A DNA stretch of 64,000 bases from NCBI RefSeq assembly GCF_000817785.2, contig NZ_JTCM02000018.1, positions 1-64,000 on the forward strand, given 5' to 3'. The translations under genes were made by a program, and so were the position numbers. This DNA is from Hassallia byssoidea VB512170. Its GTDB lineage: Bacteria > Cyanobacteriota > Cyanobacteriia > Cyanobacteriales > Nostocaceae. The notes beneath the pieces were generated by a model. That model worked only from the letters and a program-made list of their open reading frames with translations, did no database searches and had not been told where the DNA came from. Shown in pieces: positions 47,201-53,784 of the stretch. Each line of letters opens with the position of its first letter. Within the stretch, counting starts at the first letter, position 1.

Positions 47201-47538
47201 TGTAATATATCAAAACCTACATCCACGCCACCAATTGCCACTCGGTCGGGATCTGTAGGTGTTGCTGGAATTGCTGAAGATCCAAAGCTTACTCCAGTAA
47301 GAGAAAATCCTTTAACTTTCCCCAGTTTTACAGGACGGTTAAGTGAAGTTGTAAGATTTTGTTCTGCCAGCGGTGCTAACTCTTTTTGGACAAAAATCGA
47401 CAATCTCCAAGCACCGCCGATAAGTCCAAGCAATAAAAGTCCGCCTAAGGCAATACCACCGCGACTTAGCACTAGAAACCAAAGACGCTTATTAGCACGG
47501 GCATTAAAGTTAGGATCTTGATGGGGAGAGTTAGCCAT
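41209..47538 (-). CDS. tamB: Very large TamB/DUF490 family translocation and assembly protein, 2109 residues
   Basis: A single N-terminal membrane helix (about residues 20-45) anchors a huge beta-rich, repetitive AsmA/TamB-like body ending in the DUF490 domain (DPELNVRLFAKVLDT; LALANLAGSALNLQG; terminal Phe after AVLEYEKRF, as in outer-membrane-facing ends). TamB bridges inner and outer membrane, moving lipids and helping insert outer-membrane proteins. Two oddities are seen. Residues about 175-227 (GGQGGLGGQGG then PASPASPASP) are encoded by a heptad repeat array. Residues about 645-1050 are five to six tandem copies of a unit of about 71 residues containing VTASNIQLANGRYQAQVQA. The start at 47538 fits the family. 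Confidence 0.93.
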   Translation of the reverse strand: MANSPHQDPNFNARANKRLWFLVLSRGGIALGGLLLLGLIGGAWRLSIFVQKELAPLAEQNLTTSLNRPVKLGKVKGFSLTGVSFGSSAIPATPTDPDRVAIGGVDVGFDILQLLTKRTLKLDVTLVNPDLYIEQDRQGRWITTSIAPPGKSGAIKTDLDKIRFSNANLVLVPYREAGGQGGLGGQGGQGGQGGQGEISSSAPPASPASPASPASPASPASPLPLPPSPTPATVAFSQLNGSAQLLENNKLIRFDLQGLPGTGGTIALGGDVRVEGGGIQQAKLRVQAQDFLASDITSLIKLPLILEAGRTNGNLQVELNGKKQPLLQGSASLQAVRFQIPKVPQPFINSQGNLNFQGTQIKVDNVATSYGKIPVVANGTIDTKTGFKLIARSQPVSVANALETLKVKSPLAVTGEVKTDLQIGGGISQPFLSGTVVSTKPAKIDKVDLDSFRSKFDFSTAASLITLKDIQGKVKLGGDVTGGGTIALGKVPQINVNFRAKNLPGDVLAKVYDVNTSNVQIGTVSGNANLSGGGSNVQTVVDFQAPQATYPTSGEIAIAPDKSISFRNVVASLPGGTVQASGSFANQRWQAVAQTQGLQLEPFVNKQQLQNVSLAGAQLNGRFTLSGTTGPFQIAKIDSDNGRVQIGGGTVAISNIKLQDQNVSAQLIASGVRLGRVLKKTPPILQAPLAGKFQIAGNRENFSLKTLQATGEARLGVAGGTVTAANIRLADGVYQAQVRANDVAVQELSPATKDFRGRLIGQFQVAGSAESITPETIQATGQARVNVGNGTVTASNIQLANGVYQAQVQANNVSLQRLPSVPPQLQGDLNGQFNVAGSATSFQPETIQASGRARVNLGKGTVTASNIQLANGRYQAQVQANNVPLQRLPSVPPQFQGDLNGQFNVAGSLEASQRQNIQATGQARVNFGKGTVTASNIQLANGRYQAEIIADNLPLQRLAKVPPQFQGDLNGQFNVAGSLEASQRQNIQATGEARVNVAGGTVTASNIQLANGRYEALVAAEGVELNRFNQQLRGDLGGELQVAGTVASPKLSDVRAAGDVQLSQGIPGLEKPLNAAIAWNGQKLTIVKATAPDLNVSGDIFVNAKASIPEITNLNLNVQAQNYNLQQLPIKLPNAVALAGKADFSGQVTGKLPLPNVEGQLNLRDLVVNNLAFEPVLSGKVESVQGRGLNLNLAGTRDRIAFNLNENNRPESFVVQWQQASAIGRSQGDNLAVQVRDFPLQVLKLNPPPNIRLGVGAIAGLISADLEVNQRTFATTGNINIDKPEVGRIKGDRFAAQFNYNNGIATLTNSEFAKGNSRYAFSGTFNQNGKTPQLQAKVNINQGNIQDVLLVAQLFEIQDFQRGAQAPTYGKAADLVTIPQGLPNQPLFTQLLRFNEIDALLAQQDQQQRDASPLPALADLTGTFNGEVAVETGTTKGLAVNFDLNGQNFVWGAKDEQNQCLETDFCYSAEKVIAEGSLENGVLRLLPLRLESQNRLIAFTGVIGSEEQSGQLQVSNFPIGVLNNFVKLPIGFTGNLDASAALAGSIKNPQARGELQVTDGTLNQKPIESAAASFAYANGRLNFGSRVTVSGPEPVNISGSIPYQFPFASAAPDSNEIQLDVKVKNEGLALLNLFTNQVALENGQGEIDLTVRGTRKDPVVNGIASINNGVFSAQALPGQLTDVNGRVLFNFNSITVENVQANYSRGKVAAAGEIPISENRQVQINNPLRVTLDQLALNLKGLYEGGVSGDVKITGAALSPIIGGKVQLTNGQVLLAESNNATNPGTNNVGVPPQTKALKQNKNNPTNGAATTTTRFNNLEIELAKNVKVTRPPLISFGATGTLTINGALGNLLPDGTITLRNGGVNLYTTQFNLARGYEQTAIFTPERGLDPELNVRLFAKVLDTVPNRVPTTSVSSEINDSDGLIPNFEPIRTIQVEARVEGLASQLNQNLELTSSPARSETEIVALLGGSFVNTLGSGDSTLALANLAGSALNLQGTFNQIGNAFGLSEFRLFPTISAVSDSSSLELGAEAGIDITPRISFSGIKILTAEDPLQLGVNYRINDNLRLRGSAPLFSNSNCSAGSGNDEDNFATYSCGINAVLEYEKRF
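44390..45600. repeat. Internal tandem repeat in tamB, about 213 bp per unit
   Basis: Five to six units each contain ACATTAAATTGACCGTTTAA and TAGCGACCATTGGCAAGTTG or variants. Copies around 44540-44660 and 44755-44880 are nearly identical, indicating recent duplication or gene conversion. The frame is kept. Confidence 0.85.
46845..47012. repeat. STRR array inserted in frame inside tamB
   Basis: GGGGGAGGG units and seven GGGGAAGCA units are followed by CCCCTTGTC units. In the tamB frame it gives Gly/Gln-rich then Ser-Pro-Ala-rich sequence. Arrangement and motifs match the array in the hybrid kinase. Confidence 0.9.
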
Positions 47539-47745
47539 TTGGTTTTACTATTTACTGCCAGATGTAGCTGGTACACAGAAGAAAGCTAACGGACACAGCA
47601 TTGGACATGTCATTACCAGGATACGCCAAGTCAAGCAGTGATACAGGATAGATTAAGAGGGCGTATAAACGAGAATTAATGAGAAATAACGCTTAATAGC
47701 TTGATGTATGGCGATATTCGGACTGTCAAGAAAATCTTAATAATT

Positions 47746-47991
47746 TGGGAATTGGGAATTAGGTAATGGGTAATTGGTAATGGGTAATGGGTAATGGGTA
47801 ATGGGCTTTTTTAAGAGGGGAAAAGGGGAGGCAGTGCGGTCTTGGGGTCTCCCCAAGTGGAGCACCTGCCTATGATTGGGGAAAGGGGAAAGGGTAAGAA
47901 ATCCCCCTGCCCCCCCTGCCCCCCCTGCTTCCCCTGCTCCCCCTGCCCCCCCTGCTCCCCCTCCCCCCTTGTCCCCTTTTCCTTTTCCCCT
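47746..47991. repeat. STRR site, G-rich arm, nested hairpin, C-rich arm
   Basis: G-arm units of TAATGGG at 47746-47806 and C-arm units of CCCCCTG at 47911-47991 are separated by about 100 bases that include another repeat family. Confidence 0.8.
47830..47870. repeat. Short GGCAGTGCGGTC...GCACCTGCC inverted repeat
   Basis: About 41 bases with imperfect arms and a central CTTGGGGTCTCCCCAAG palindrome. It resembles the arms at 20353-20512 and the copy at 49563-49604. Confidence 0.7.
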
Positions 47992-48050
47992 GCGGTATGG
48001 GGTCTCTATCGCGCCATAATTTAATGAATAGATTCAAGATAAAAGGACTG

Positions 48051-48503
48051 ATGATTACACCCATGCGTGTTTTTGTGTTAATTTTTAATGCGCGAACAGA
48101 AAATGAGGGAATTCACTCGATTCGGGTAGGCGATGCCGAAGCGGCGCTGCCAGGGGCAGTACGCAATAAAATTCTGATGTTCGAGTCAGAAGACGACGCT
48201 ACCCGCTATGCTCTGTTGCTAGAAGCTCAGGATTTCGCCTCACCCACAGTAGAAGCGGTAGATGCCGAGGAAATCAAAGAATTTTGTGAAAGTGCTAATT
48301 ATGACTGGGAAATCGTCCCGGAAAACGGCGAATTAGCCATTCCCCCAGAAACAAACGTACCAGAAACCGACTGGCAACCAAATGCCCCGGAACAGAACAA
48401 TGATGAAGAATCCCAGCGTCGCAACCAAGCGCCAGAAGAACAACCAGAGTTTTCTGATTCGGAAATCGACAGGATTCGTCGAAAATTAGAAGGATTGTTG
48501 TAA
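48051..48503 (+). CDS. DUF3110 family protein
   Basis: 150 residues from the ATG at 48051 (AAAAGGACTG upstream); the ATG at 48063 is an alternative, beginning MRVFVLIFNARTENEGIHSI. The N-terminal 90 residues are the DUF3110 domain found across cyanobacteria and plastids (NKILMFESEDDATRYALLLEAQDF). The C-terminal 60 are acidic, Pro/Asn-rich and ends in a helix (SEIDRIRRKLEGLL). No catalytic motif is evident and function is unknown. It lies in front of murQ by 87 bases. Confidence 0.87.
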   Translation: MITPMRVFVLIFNARTENEGIHSIRVGDAEAALPGAVRNKILMFESEDDATRYALLLEAQDFASPTVEAVDAEEIKEFCESANYDWEIVPENGELAIPPETNVPETDWQPNAPEQNNDEESQRRNQAPEEQPEFSDSEIDRIRRKLEGLL

Positions 48504-48590
48504 TTAGTCACTAGTCAATATCTAGATGACAATCATACAACTGACAGTTAATAGTTAAAGGATAATTAACAGATGTAACGGATGTAGACA

Positions 48591-49511
48591 ATGCAAAATT
48601 TGCAGGAGCGCGGGCATCTTTTAACTGAGCAGGTAAATCCTAATAGTCTAAACTTAGACCAGCTCAGTTGTTTGGAATTCGTAGAACTGTTTAACAGCGA
48701 AGACCAAAAAGCTGTAGCTGCGGTTGAGAAAGCTAAAAATCAGCTAGCCGAAACGATTGAACGCGCCGCAGAACGTTTGCGTCACGGAGGACGCCTGTTT
48801 TATGTCGGTGCGGGGACGAGTGGTAGATTAGGAGTTTTAGACGCCGCCGAGTGTCCCCCAACTTTTTGTACACCTCCAGAGTTAGTACAGGGGATAATTG
48901 CTGGTGGTGCAGGGGCACTAGTACGCAGTTCCGAAGATTTAGAAGACCGATCGCAAGATGGAGAAGCTGCGATCGCTCAACGACAAATTACACAACTAGA
49001 TGTAGTCATCGGGATTACCGCCGGCGGTACAACGCCTTTTGTTCATGGTGCGCTTTCCGCCGCTCGTCAGCGGGGAGCCACTACTATTTTTATCGCTTGT
49101 GTCCCTGACGATCAAGTTAAGATTAATGTCGATGTTGACATTCGCCTCTTAACTGGACCAGAGGTGCTAGCTGGTTCAACTCGCTTAAAAGCAGGAACAG
49201 CAACAAAGCTAGCTTTAAACATCATTTCTACAGGAGTGATGGTCAAGCTCGGCAAGGTTTACGGCAATCGCATGGTTGATGTAGCTGTGACAAATCAAAA
49301 GTTACGCGATCGCGCTTTGCGAATTTTGTCAGACCTTACAGGCTTAAGCCGTGAAGCCGCTAATTTGTTACTAGAACGCAGTGGCAAGTGGGTAAAATTA
49401 GCACTATTAATGCATTGGACTGGTTTGGAAAAAGAGGAGGGCGATAGGCTCTTGTCAGAGCATCAAAGTAATCTCAGAGCAGCCATTGAAGCAACAAAGA
49501 AAAAAGGATAA
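48591..49511 (+). CDS. murQ: N-acetylmuramic acid 6-phosphate etherase
   Basis: 306 residues (E. coli MurQ is 298) with one SIS domain. Signatures are RLFYVGAGTSGRLGVLDAAE, PPTFCTPPELV, GITAGGTTPFVHGAL and NIISTGVMVKLGKVYGNRMVD. It splits the lactyl ether of MurNAc-6-P to GlcNAc-6-P and lactate during cell-wall recycling. The start lacks a strong ribosome-binding site but matches the family N-terminus. Confidence 0.96.
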   Translation: MQNLQERGHLLTEQVNPNSLNLDQLSCLEFVELFNSEDQKAVAAVEKAKNQLAETIERAAERLRHGGRLFYVGAGTSGRLGVLDAAECPPTFCTPPELVQGIIAGGAGALVRSSEDLEDRSQDGEAAIAQRQITQLDVVIGITAGGTTPFVHGALSAARQRGATTIFIACVPDDQVKINVDVDIRLLTGPEVLAGSTRLKAGTATKLALNIISTGVMVKLGKVYGNRMVDVAVTNQKLRDRALRILSDLTGLSREAANLLLERSGKWVKLALLMHWTGLEKEEGDRLLSEHQSNLRAAIEATKKKG

Positions 49512-49562
49512 ATCTCCACAAAACCACGAACTATTAGCTAATAGCTAATAACCCTTCGGGTT

Positions 49563-49604
49563 CGCCAGTCGCTCATGGGGGAAACCCCCAAGACCGCGCT
49601 GGCT
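49563..49604. repeat. CCAGTCGCTC...GACCGCGCTGG inverted repeat
   Basis: A small imperfect inverted repeat with central GGGGGAAACCCCC. Same family as 47830-47870. Confidence 0.65.
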
Positions 49605-49642
49605 CACTTTTTTTCCTCTTCTATATCAAGATGCTCTTAATT

Positions 49643-49697
49643 AGCCCACGTAGGTGGGCTTTGTTCGTATAGCCCTAGGCTTCTAGCCTGCGGGTGA
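49643..49697 (+). terminator. Hairpin AGCCCAC-GTAG-GTGGGCT with T-rich tail, possible murQ terminator
   Basis: A perfect 7-bp stem at 49643-49660 is followed by TTGTTCG and a second weaker dyad (AGCCCTAGGCTTCTAGCC). It lies about 130 bases after murQ. The pattern is also a common dispersed cyanobacterial repeat, so it may serve both roles. Confidence 0.5.
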
Positions 49698-49857
49698 ATA
49701 TGGTATTACGTAATTTTACTTAAACAAATATGAAGCCAAGAATTAGTTGTAAGTAAAACTGCCGTTGGCATTTATGAATTACCTCAGGATAATCATAAGT
49801 GCTAATCTTCCAGAAAGAACAATCAGACGAACGTTGTTTATCTTTTATTAAAGTTTT

Positions 49858-50412
49858 ATGGAAATCATGCGCTTGGTTGTGACTGGTCATGTCGGGGCTG
49901 GCAAGTCAACTTTCATTCGTTCTATTAGTGAAATTGAAGTTGTAGATACAGATTGTCAAGCAACAGACCAAACAGCATTACTTAAGGAAAAAACTACCGT
50001 TGCCTTTGACTTTGGCAAACTGCAATTTTCTCCTGATATGGTGCTGCATCTTTACGGTACACCAGGTCACGAGCGATTCAATTTTCTCTGGAAAATATTA
50101 ATTAACAAGGCGCACGCTTACATCTTGCTAGTATCAGCTAATCGACCAGAGGAATTTAGCTCCGCTCGTCGAATTGCTGACTACATGAATCGAACGGTAC
50201 AAATTCCCATGATTATTGGTTTAACTCATGTAGATTGTCCAGGAGCTTGGTCCGAAGAAAATATAGCGATCGCTCTCGGTTATGCTTCAAAGCAAACCCG
50301 ACCACCAATTGTCACTGTCAGCCCAAATCAAAGTGCCTCCGTAGCTCAAGCAATAATAGCTTTAGTACAACACTATACGCAAAGTTCTTTACCCCAAGAA
50401 ATCACCGTTTAA
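49858..50412 (+). CDS. Small GTPase-like P-loop protein
   Basis: 184 residues (ATG at 49858, or at 49867). The P-loop is GHVGAGKST, switch II is GTPGHERF (with Gly-Thr-Pro for the usual Asp-x-x-Gly), and the base-recognition motif is THVD in place of N/TKxD. Such proteins are common in cyanobacteria and resemble MglA/SRP-receptor-like small GTPases. No lipidation motif. The gene lies 840 bases before the phototaxis operon on the same strand, and an MglA-like role in cell polarity or pilus control is an attractive but unproven inference. Confidence 0.85.
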   Translation: MEIMRLVVTGHVGAGKSTFIRSISEIEVVDTDCQATDQTALLKEKTTVAFDFGKLQFSPDMVLHLYGTPGHERFNFLWKILINKAHAYILLVSANRPEEFSSARRIADYMNRTVQIPMIIGLTHVDCPGAWSEENIAIALGYASKQTRPPIVTVSPNQSASVAQAIIALVQHYTQSSLPQEITV

Positions 50413-51249
50413 TCAATATTCGGAAAGTTTTGCCTTTGATTTTTCAATTCTTTGCTTTCTTGACATTGTGGGCTATTTATACTGTTAAATAATAACAGAG
50501 TTTTAGCGAAACTAAATCAAGAAATAGATATCAAATTCTTGAAGTTAATATCGTAATTTTTCCAGCTTTGCCAGTTAATACAACGTTGGGCTTATGCCTT
50601 CACTCGCAATAACTGTTGCAAACTGAACAACTTAGCTTGTCTTTTTTGCCAAATTTACTTATTATACAGAATCAAGTAGTTTATTAAGTGCGATCGCTCA
50701 GATCTAACCGCACTTCTCAAAATATTATTTCCTATTTTTTATATAAATTAAAATTTTCCACTCTTCATTTATAAAAAATATTATAAAATTATACTGTTTA
50801 GTAGACATAGAACAAACCCTAACTCATCTTAAAATTAAAAAGAATAATACAATATATCTAAAATTTTTAAATTCACTTCAAAATAAAAATCAGGATTTAC
50901 ACGGATTTGTTTCAGCGGGCAAAATCGTAAGATGATACATGACTGTATAGTGCATCTTTATCTTGAAATGAGCGCAATTCCACGTTTTTTAGGGAAATGT
51001 TGCCAGGGATGTAGGGTATGAGTGAAGGTAAATTCTACGCCGGATTACTTCTCTCAAGGGACAGTTAATGCTGCCTCTATTTCCCCCAATATTCTCAATC
51101 TATACTTAAGAACGCTCTATATCATTACAATACAGAATAAATGGCTACTATCCGGATTAATTTGTTAGTATCCAGTGTATGAATGAAAAGATACTATATA
51201 GCTAATTATGGTTTTTTAAGGGCTGACTTGTTAATCAAAGGAATAAAGC
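50413..51249. other. Long AT-rich upstream region of the pix operon
   Basis: About 840 bases without a gene. It includes a weak hairpin AAGTGCG...CGCACTT at 50686-50715. It probably carries the pix promoter and a long leader; no specific promoter can be named with confidence. Confidence 0.5.
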
Positions 51250-52446
51250 ATGAGTCATCCGGAATTGATAGTACCGAATAACTTAGTTGATGAATTTAAA
51301 AGTTGTACTCAACTACAATACAGTGGCAAATTAAATATTAAAAGTTCCAAGGGACATAAATGGGCTTTTTACTATCGGTTAGGACGGATAGTTTGGGCAA
51401 CAGGGGGGACTCATCCGTTTCGCCGCTGGCGTAGACATATGGCTCAACATTGTCCGGAAATTGATGTAGAGAAAATGCGGTTGCGCGTTGAGGATATATC
51501 AATTGACTATTGGGGTTATCGCCTTTTGGAAGTCTTGCATGAAAAACAGAAAATTAAACGTGAGCAAATCAACTTTATTGTAGAAAATACAGTCACAGAA
51601 TTGTTATTTGACCTTGCTCAACAAGCAAATTTTGCCTCTGTTAGTTGCGATCGCAACCAAGAAGTTATCTTGGAAGCACCAATGAGCTTCACAAATGCAG
51701 ACATGTCTCTGAAGCTGATGCAAGAAACGTGGAAAAATTGGTCTGAAGCTGGTTTAGCGAGTTTTTCTCCTGATTTAGCACCAATTTTGCGAAGACCAGA
51801 GCAACTCCAGCAACAGGTTAGCTTATCTGTCTACAAAAACTTTGTGACTTTAATCAACGGCAAATATACTCTGCGAGATTTAGCAGTCAAAATGAAGCAG
51901 AGTGTACTCCCAGTCGCCCGTTCTTTACTTCCTTATATACTAAAAGGACTCATTGAACTGGTAGAAGCGCCTGATTTACCCTTAGCAGTCACCCAAGTTA
52001 AAAAGAACTCTACTCCTCTACAACCAAAGACCCCAGCAGTTCCATTAATAGCCTGTGTAGATGATAGCCCTCAGGTCTGTCAAATGTTAGAACAGATTCT
52101 GATCCCAAACGGACTGAGGTGTATCAAAATTCAAGATCCCGTGCAAGCGCTACCAATTCTAATTGAGCATAAGCCAGACTTAATTTTTTTAGATTTAGTA
52201 ATGCCCGTTGCTAGTGGTTATGAAATCTGCGCTCAGTTACGGCGAATTTCTGTCTTCGCTAACACACCCGTGATTATCTTAACAGGCAGTGATGGTTTGT
52301 TTGATAGAGTTCGTGCCAAAGTCGTAGGTTCTACGGACTTTATCACAAAACCAGTAGTCGCTGATAAAGTAATGACTGTGGTACGTAAGTATGTGCAGGC
52401 TCAATCGTCAGTAAAGAGCGGATCTGATTTGCAGGTTTGTCATTAA
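51250..52446 (+). CDS. pixG: PatA-like response regulator of the phototaxis operon
   Basis: 398 residues with CAAAGGAATAA before the ATG. The N-terminal 260 residues are the PATAN-type effector region (FYYRLGRIVWATGGTHPFRRWRRH). Residues 275-395 are a receiver domain with Asp315 (LIFLDLVMP), the acidic pair in ACVDDSP, Thr in ILTGSDG and Lys in DFITKPV. In Synechocystis and Nostoc the equivalent protein controls type IV pilus motors in positive phototaxis. It is first in the order pixG-H-I-J-L, supporting the name. Confidence 0.92.
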   Translation: MSHPELIVPNNLVDEFKSCTQLQYSGKLNIKSSKGHKWAFYYRLGRIVWATGGTHPFRRWRRHMAQHCPEIDVEKMRLRVEDISIDYWGYRLLEVLHEKQKIKREQINFIVENTVTELLFDLAQQANFASVSCDRNQEVILEAPMSFTNADMSLKLMQETWKNWSEAGLASFSPDLAPILRRPEQLQQQVSLSVYKNFVTLINGKYTLRDLAVKMKQSVLPVARSLLPYILKGLIELVEAPDLPLAVTQVKKNSTPLQPKTPAVPLIACVDDSPQVCQMLEQILIPNGLRCIKIQDPVQALPILIEHKPDLIFLDLVMPVASGYEICAQLRRISVFANTPVIILTGSDGLFDRVRAKVVGSTDFITKPVVADKVMTVVRKYVQAQSSVKSGSDLQVCH

Positions 52447-52782
52447 GGATTGATAGTTAATCTTCGATGATTTATCAAAGCGCTAATCATAAAGTCAGCC
52501 CTAAATATTAGGTTGGCATTTAGAGATAGCTATACCACAACATATTTAAAACTCTTATCTGATATGACCTCAACCCAGGCTTCGCAACTTGGATTTGAAA
52601 GAATACAGATAAAAAGATTATGTATCGTAACCAAGCATCATTTTTAAATTTTTAATGTCAAAATTGTGAAGCCTAAGTACTTTCACGCTCGCCAAATTTA
52701 AAAACGATGAATCAAAATTAGATAAAGTCAAAAACTTGCACTTGTTTAATTTAAATACACAATTCATTATTAGGTAATTACC
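52447..52782. other. Intergenic gap inside the pix operon
   Basis: 336 AT-rich bases between pixG and pixH, unusually long for co-transcribed genes. There is no recognised element and no strong terminator; an internal promoter is possible. Confidence 0.45.
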
Positions 52783-53145
52783 ATGAATACTGTTTTAGTA
52801 GTTGAGGACGGTTTGACCGATATGAAAATCCTCAGCGGTTACTTGCAACAGGCAGGTTTTTCTGTGATTAGTGCCACAAGCAGTGAAGAAGCTCAGGAAA
52901 AATTAAATCACAATCAACCAGATTTAATATTTCTCGACGTAATTTTGCCTGGAAAAAGCGGCTTTGAAATTTGCCGAGAGTTGAAAAATAATCCCATTAC
53001 TAGCAAAATACCTGTAGTTTTTTGCTCCACGAAAGATAGTGATGTCGATAAAATGTGGGGCACTTTGTTAGGAGCAGATGCTTATCTTTCTAAACCGATA
53101 AATCCAGAACAATTAGTTATAACATTAAAACAATTGATTAAATAG
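52783..53145 (+). CDS. pixH: CheY-like response regulator of the phototaxis operon
   Basis: 120 residues, a lone receiver domain. VLVVEDGLTDMK supplies acidic residues, Asp52 is in LIFLDVILPGKSG, Ser in VFCSTKD and Lys in YLSKPINP. In the pix system PixH is thought to receive phosphate from PixL as a second output or phosphate sink beside PixG. Confidence 0.93.
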   Translation: MNTVLVVEDGLTDMKILSGYLQQAGFSVISATSSEEAQEKLNHNQPDLIFLDVILPGKSGFEICRELKNNPITSKIPVVFCSTKDSDVDKMWGTLLGADAYLSKPINPEQLVITLKQLIK

Positions 53146-53230
53146 TTTTTGATATATTTTTAATTAATACAAAAAAACTATTTAATTATTGTCAATCAAT
53201 AAAAAGACACTTGTCAAAGGATAAATAACT

Positions 53231-53704
53231 TTGAACTCAGAGCAAAAGTTTTTAAGTTTTAATTTAGGTGCAAAAGATACAGCTGTAATTTCGTTGCAGC
53301 ATATTACAGAAGTATTGCAAGTGTCATTAACGGAAATATGTGGTGTACCGCAAATGCCTAGTTGCGTTTTAGGTATCTACAACTGGCGCGGCGAAATGCT
53401 TTGGTTAGTTGATTTACAAAATATGCTCGGTTATACACCACTTTCGCAAGGGGTAAATTTACTATCAAAAATGATGGCTCTTGTGGTGCAAAACGAAGGG
53501 AAATCTTTGGGACTTTTGGTGCGCCAGCTTATCGATATTGAATTGCTAGATACAAAGCAGATAAAATTCCCAAACGCAGAATTATTTTCACGAGAAATGT
53601 CAGATTTTTTGCAGGGATATTTCATTAATGACTCAGAGGAGATGATTATTGCTGTTGATGCTGCGGCAATTATCCAAGCTTCCATTTGGGAAATTCATAA
53701 TTGA
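53231..53704 (+). CDS. pixI: CheW-like coupling protein of the phototaxis operon
   Basis: 157 residues with a TTG start (AAAGGAT upstream; no ATG in a suitable place). CheW fold features include ITEVLQVSLTEICGVPQMPSC, GIYNWRGEMLWLVDL and LGLLVRQLIDIE. It links the PixJ receptor array to the PixL kinase at the membrane or in the cytoplasm. Confidence 0.92.
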   Translation: MNSEQKFLSFNLGAKDTAVISLQHITEVLQVSLTEICGVPQMPSCVLGIYNWRGEMLWLVDLQNMLGYTPLSQGVNLLSKMMALVVQNEGKSLGLLVRQLIDIELLDTKQIKFPNAELFSREMSDFLQGYFINDSEEMIIAVDAAAIIQASIWEIHN

Positions 53705-53784
53705 AAATTTGGTAACTACAAAAACAAATTTTGATTACCAAATATATAATCGCAATTTTTACTTAACAAATCGAGGTATATGAA

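Larger units (their letters stand above)
47539..48050. other. Intergenic region rich in repeats
   Basis: It holds no gene. It contains a GGGTAATG array (47746-47806), a small inverted repeat (47830-47870) and a C-rich array of CCCCCTGC/CCCCTGCTC units (about 47875-47991). Together they show the same G-arm then C-arm layout as other STRR sites. Confidence 0.8.
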
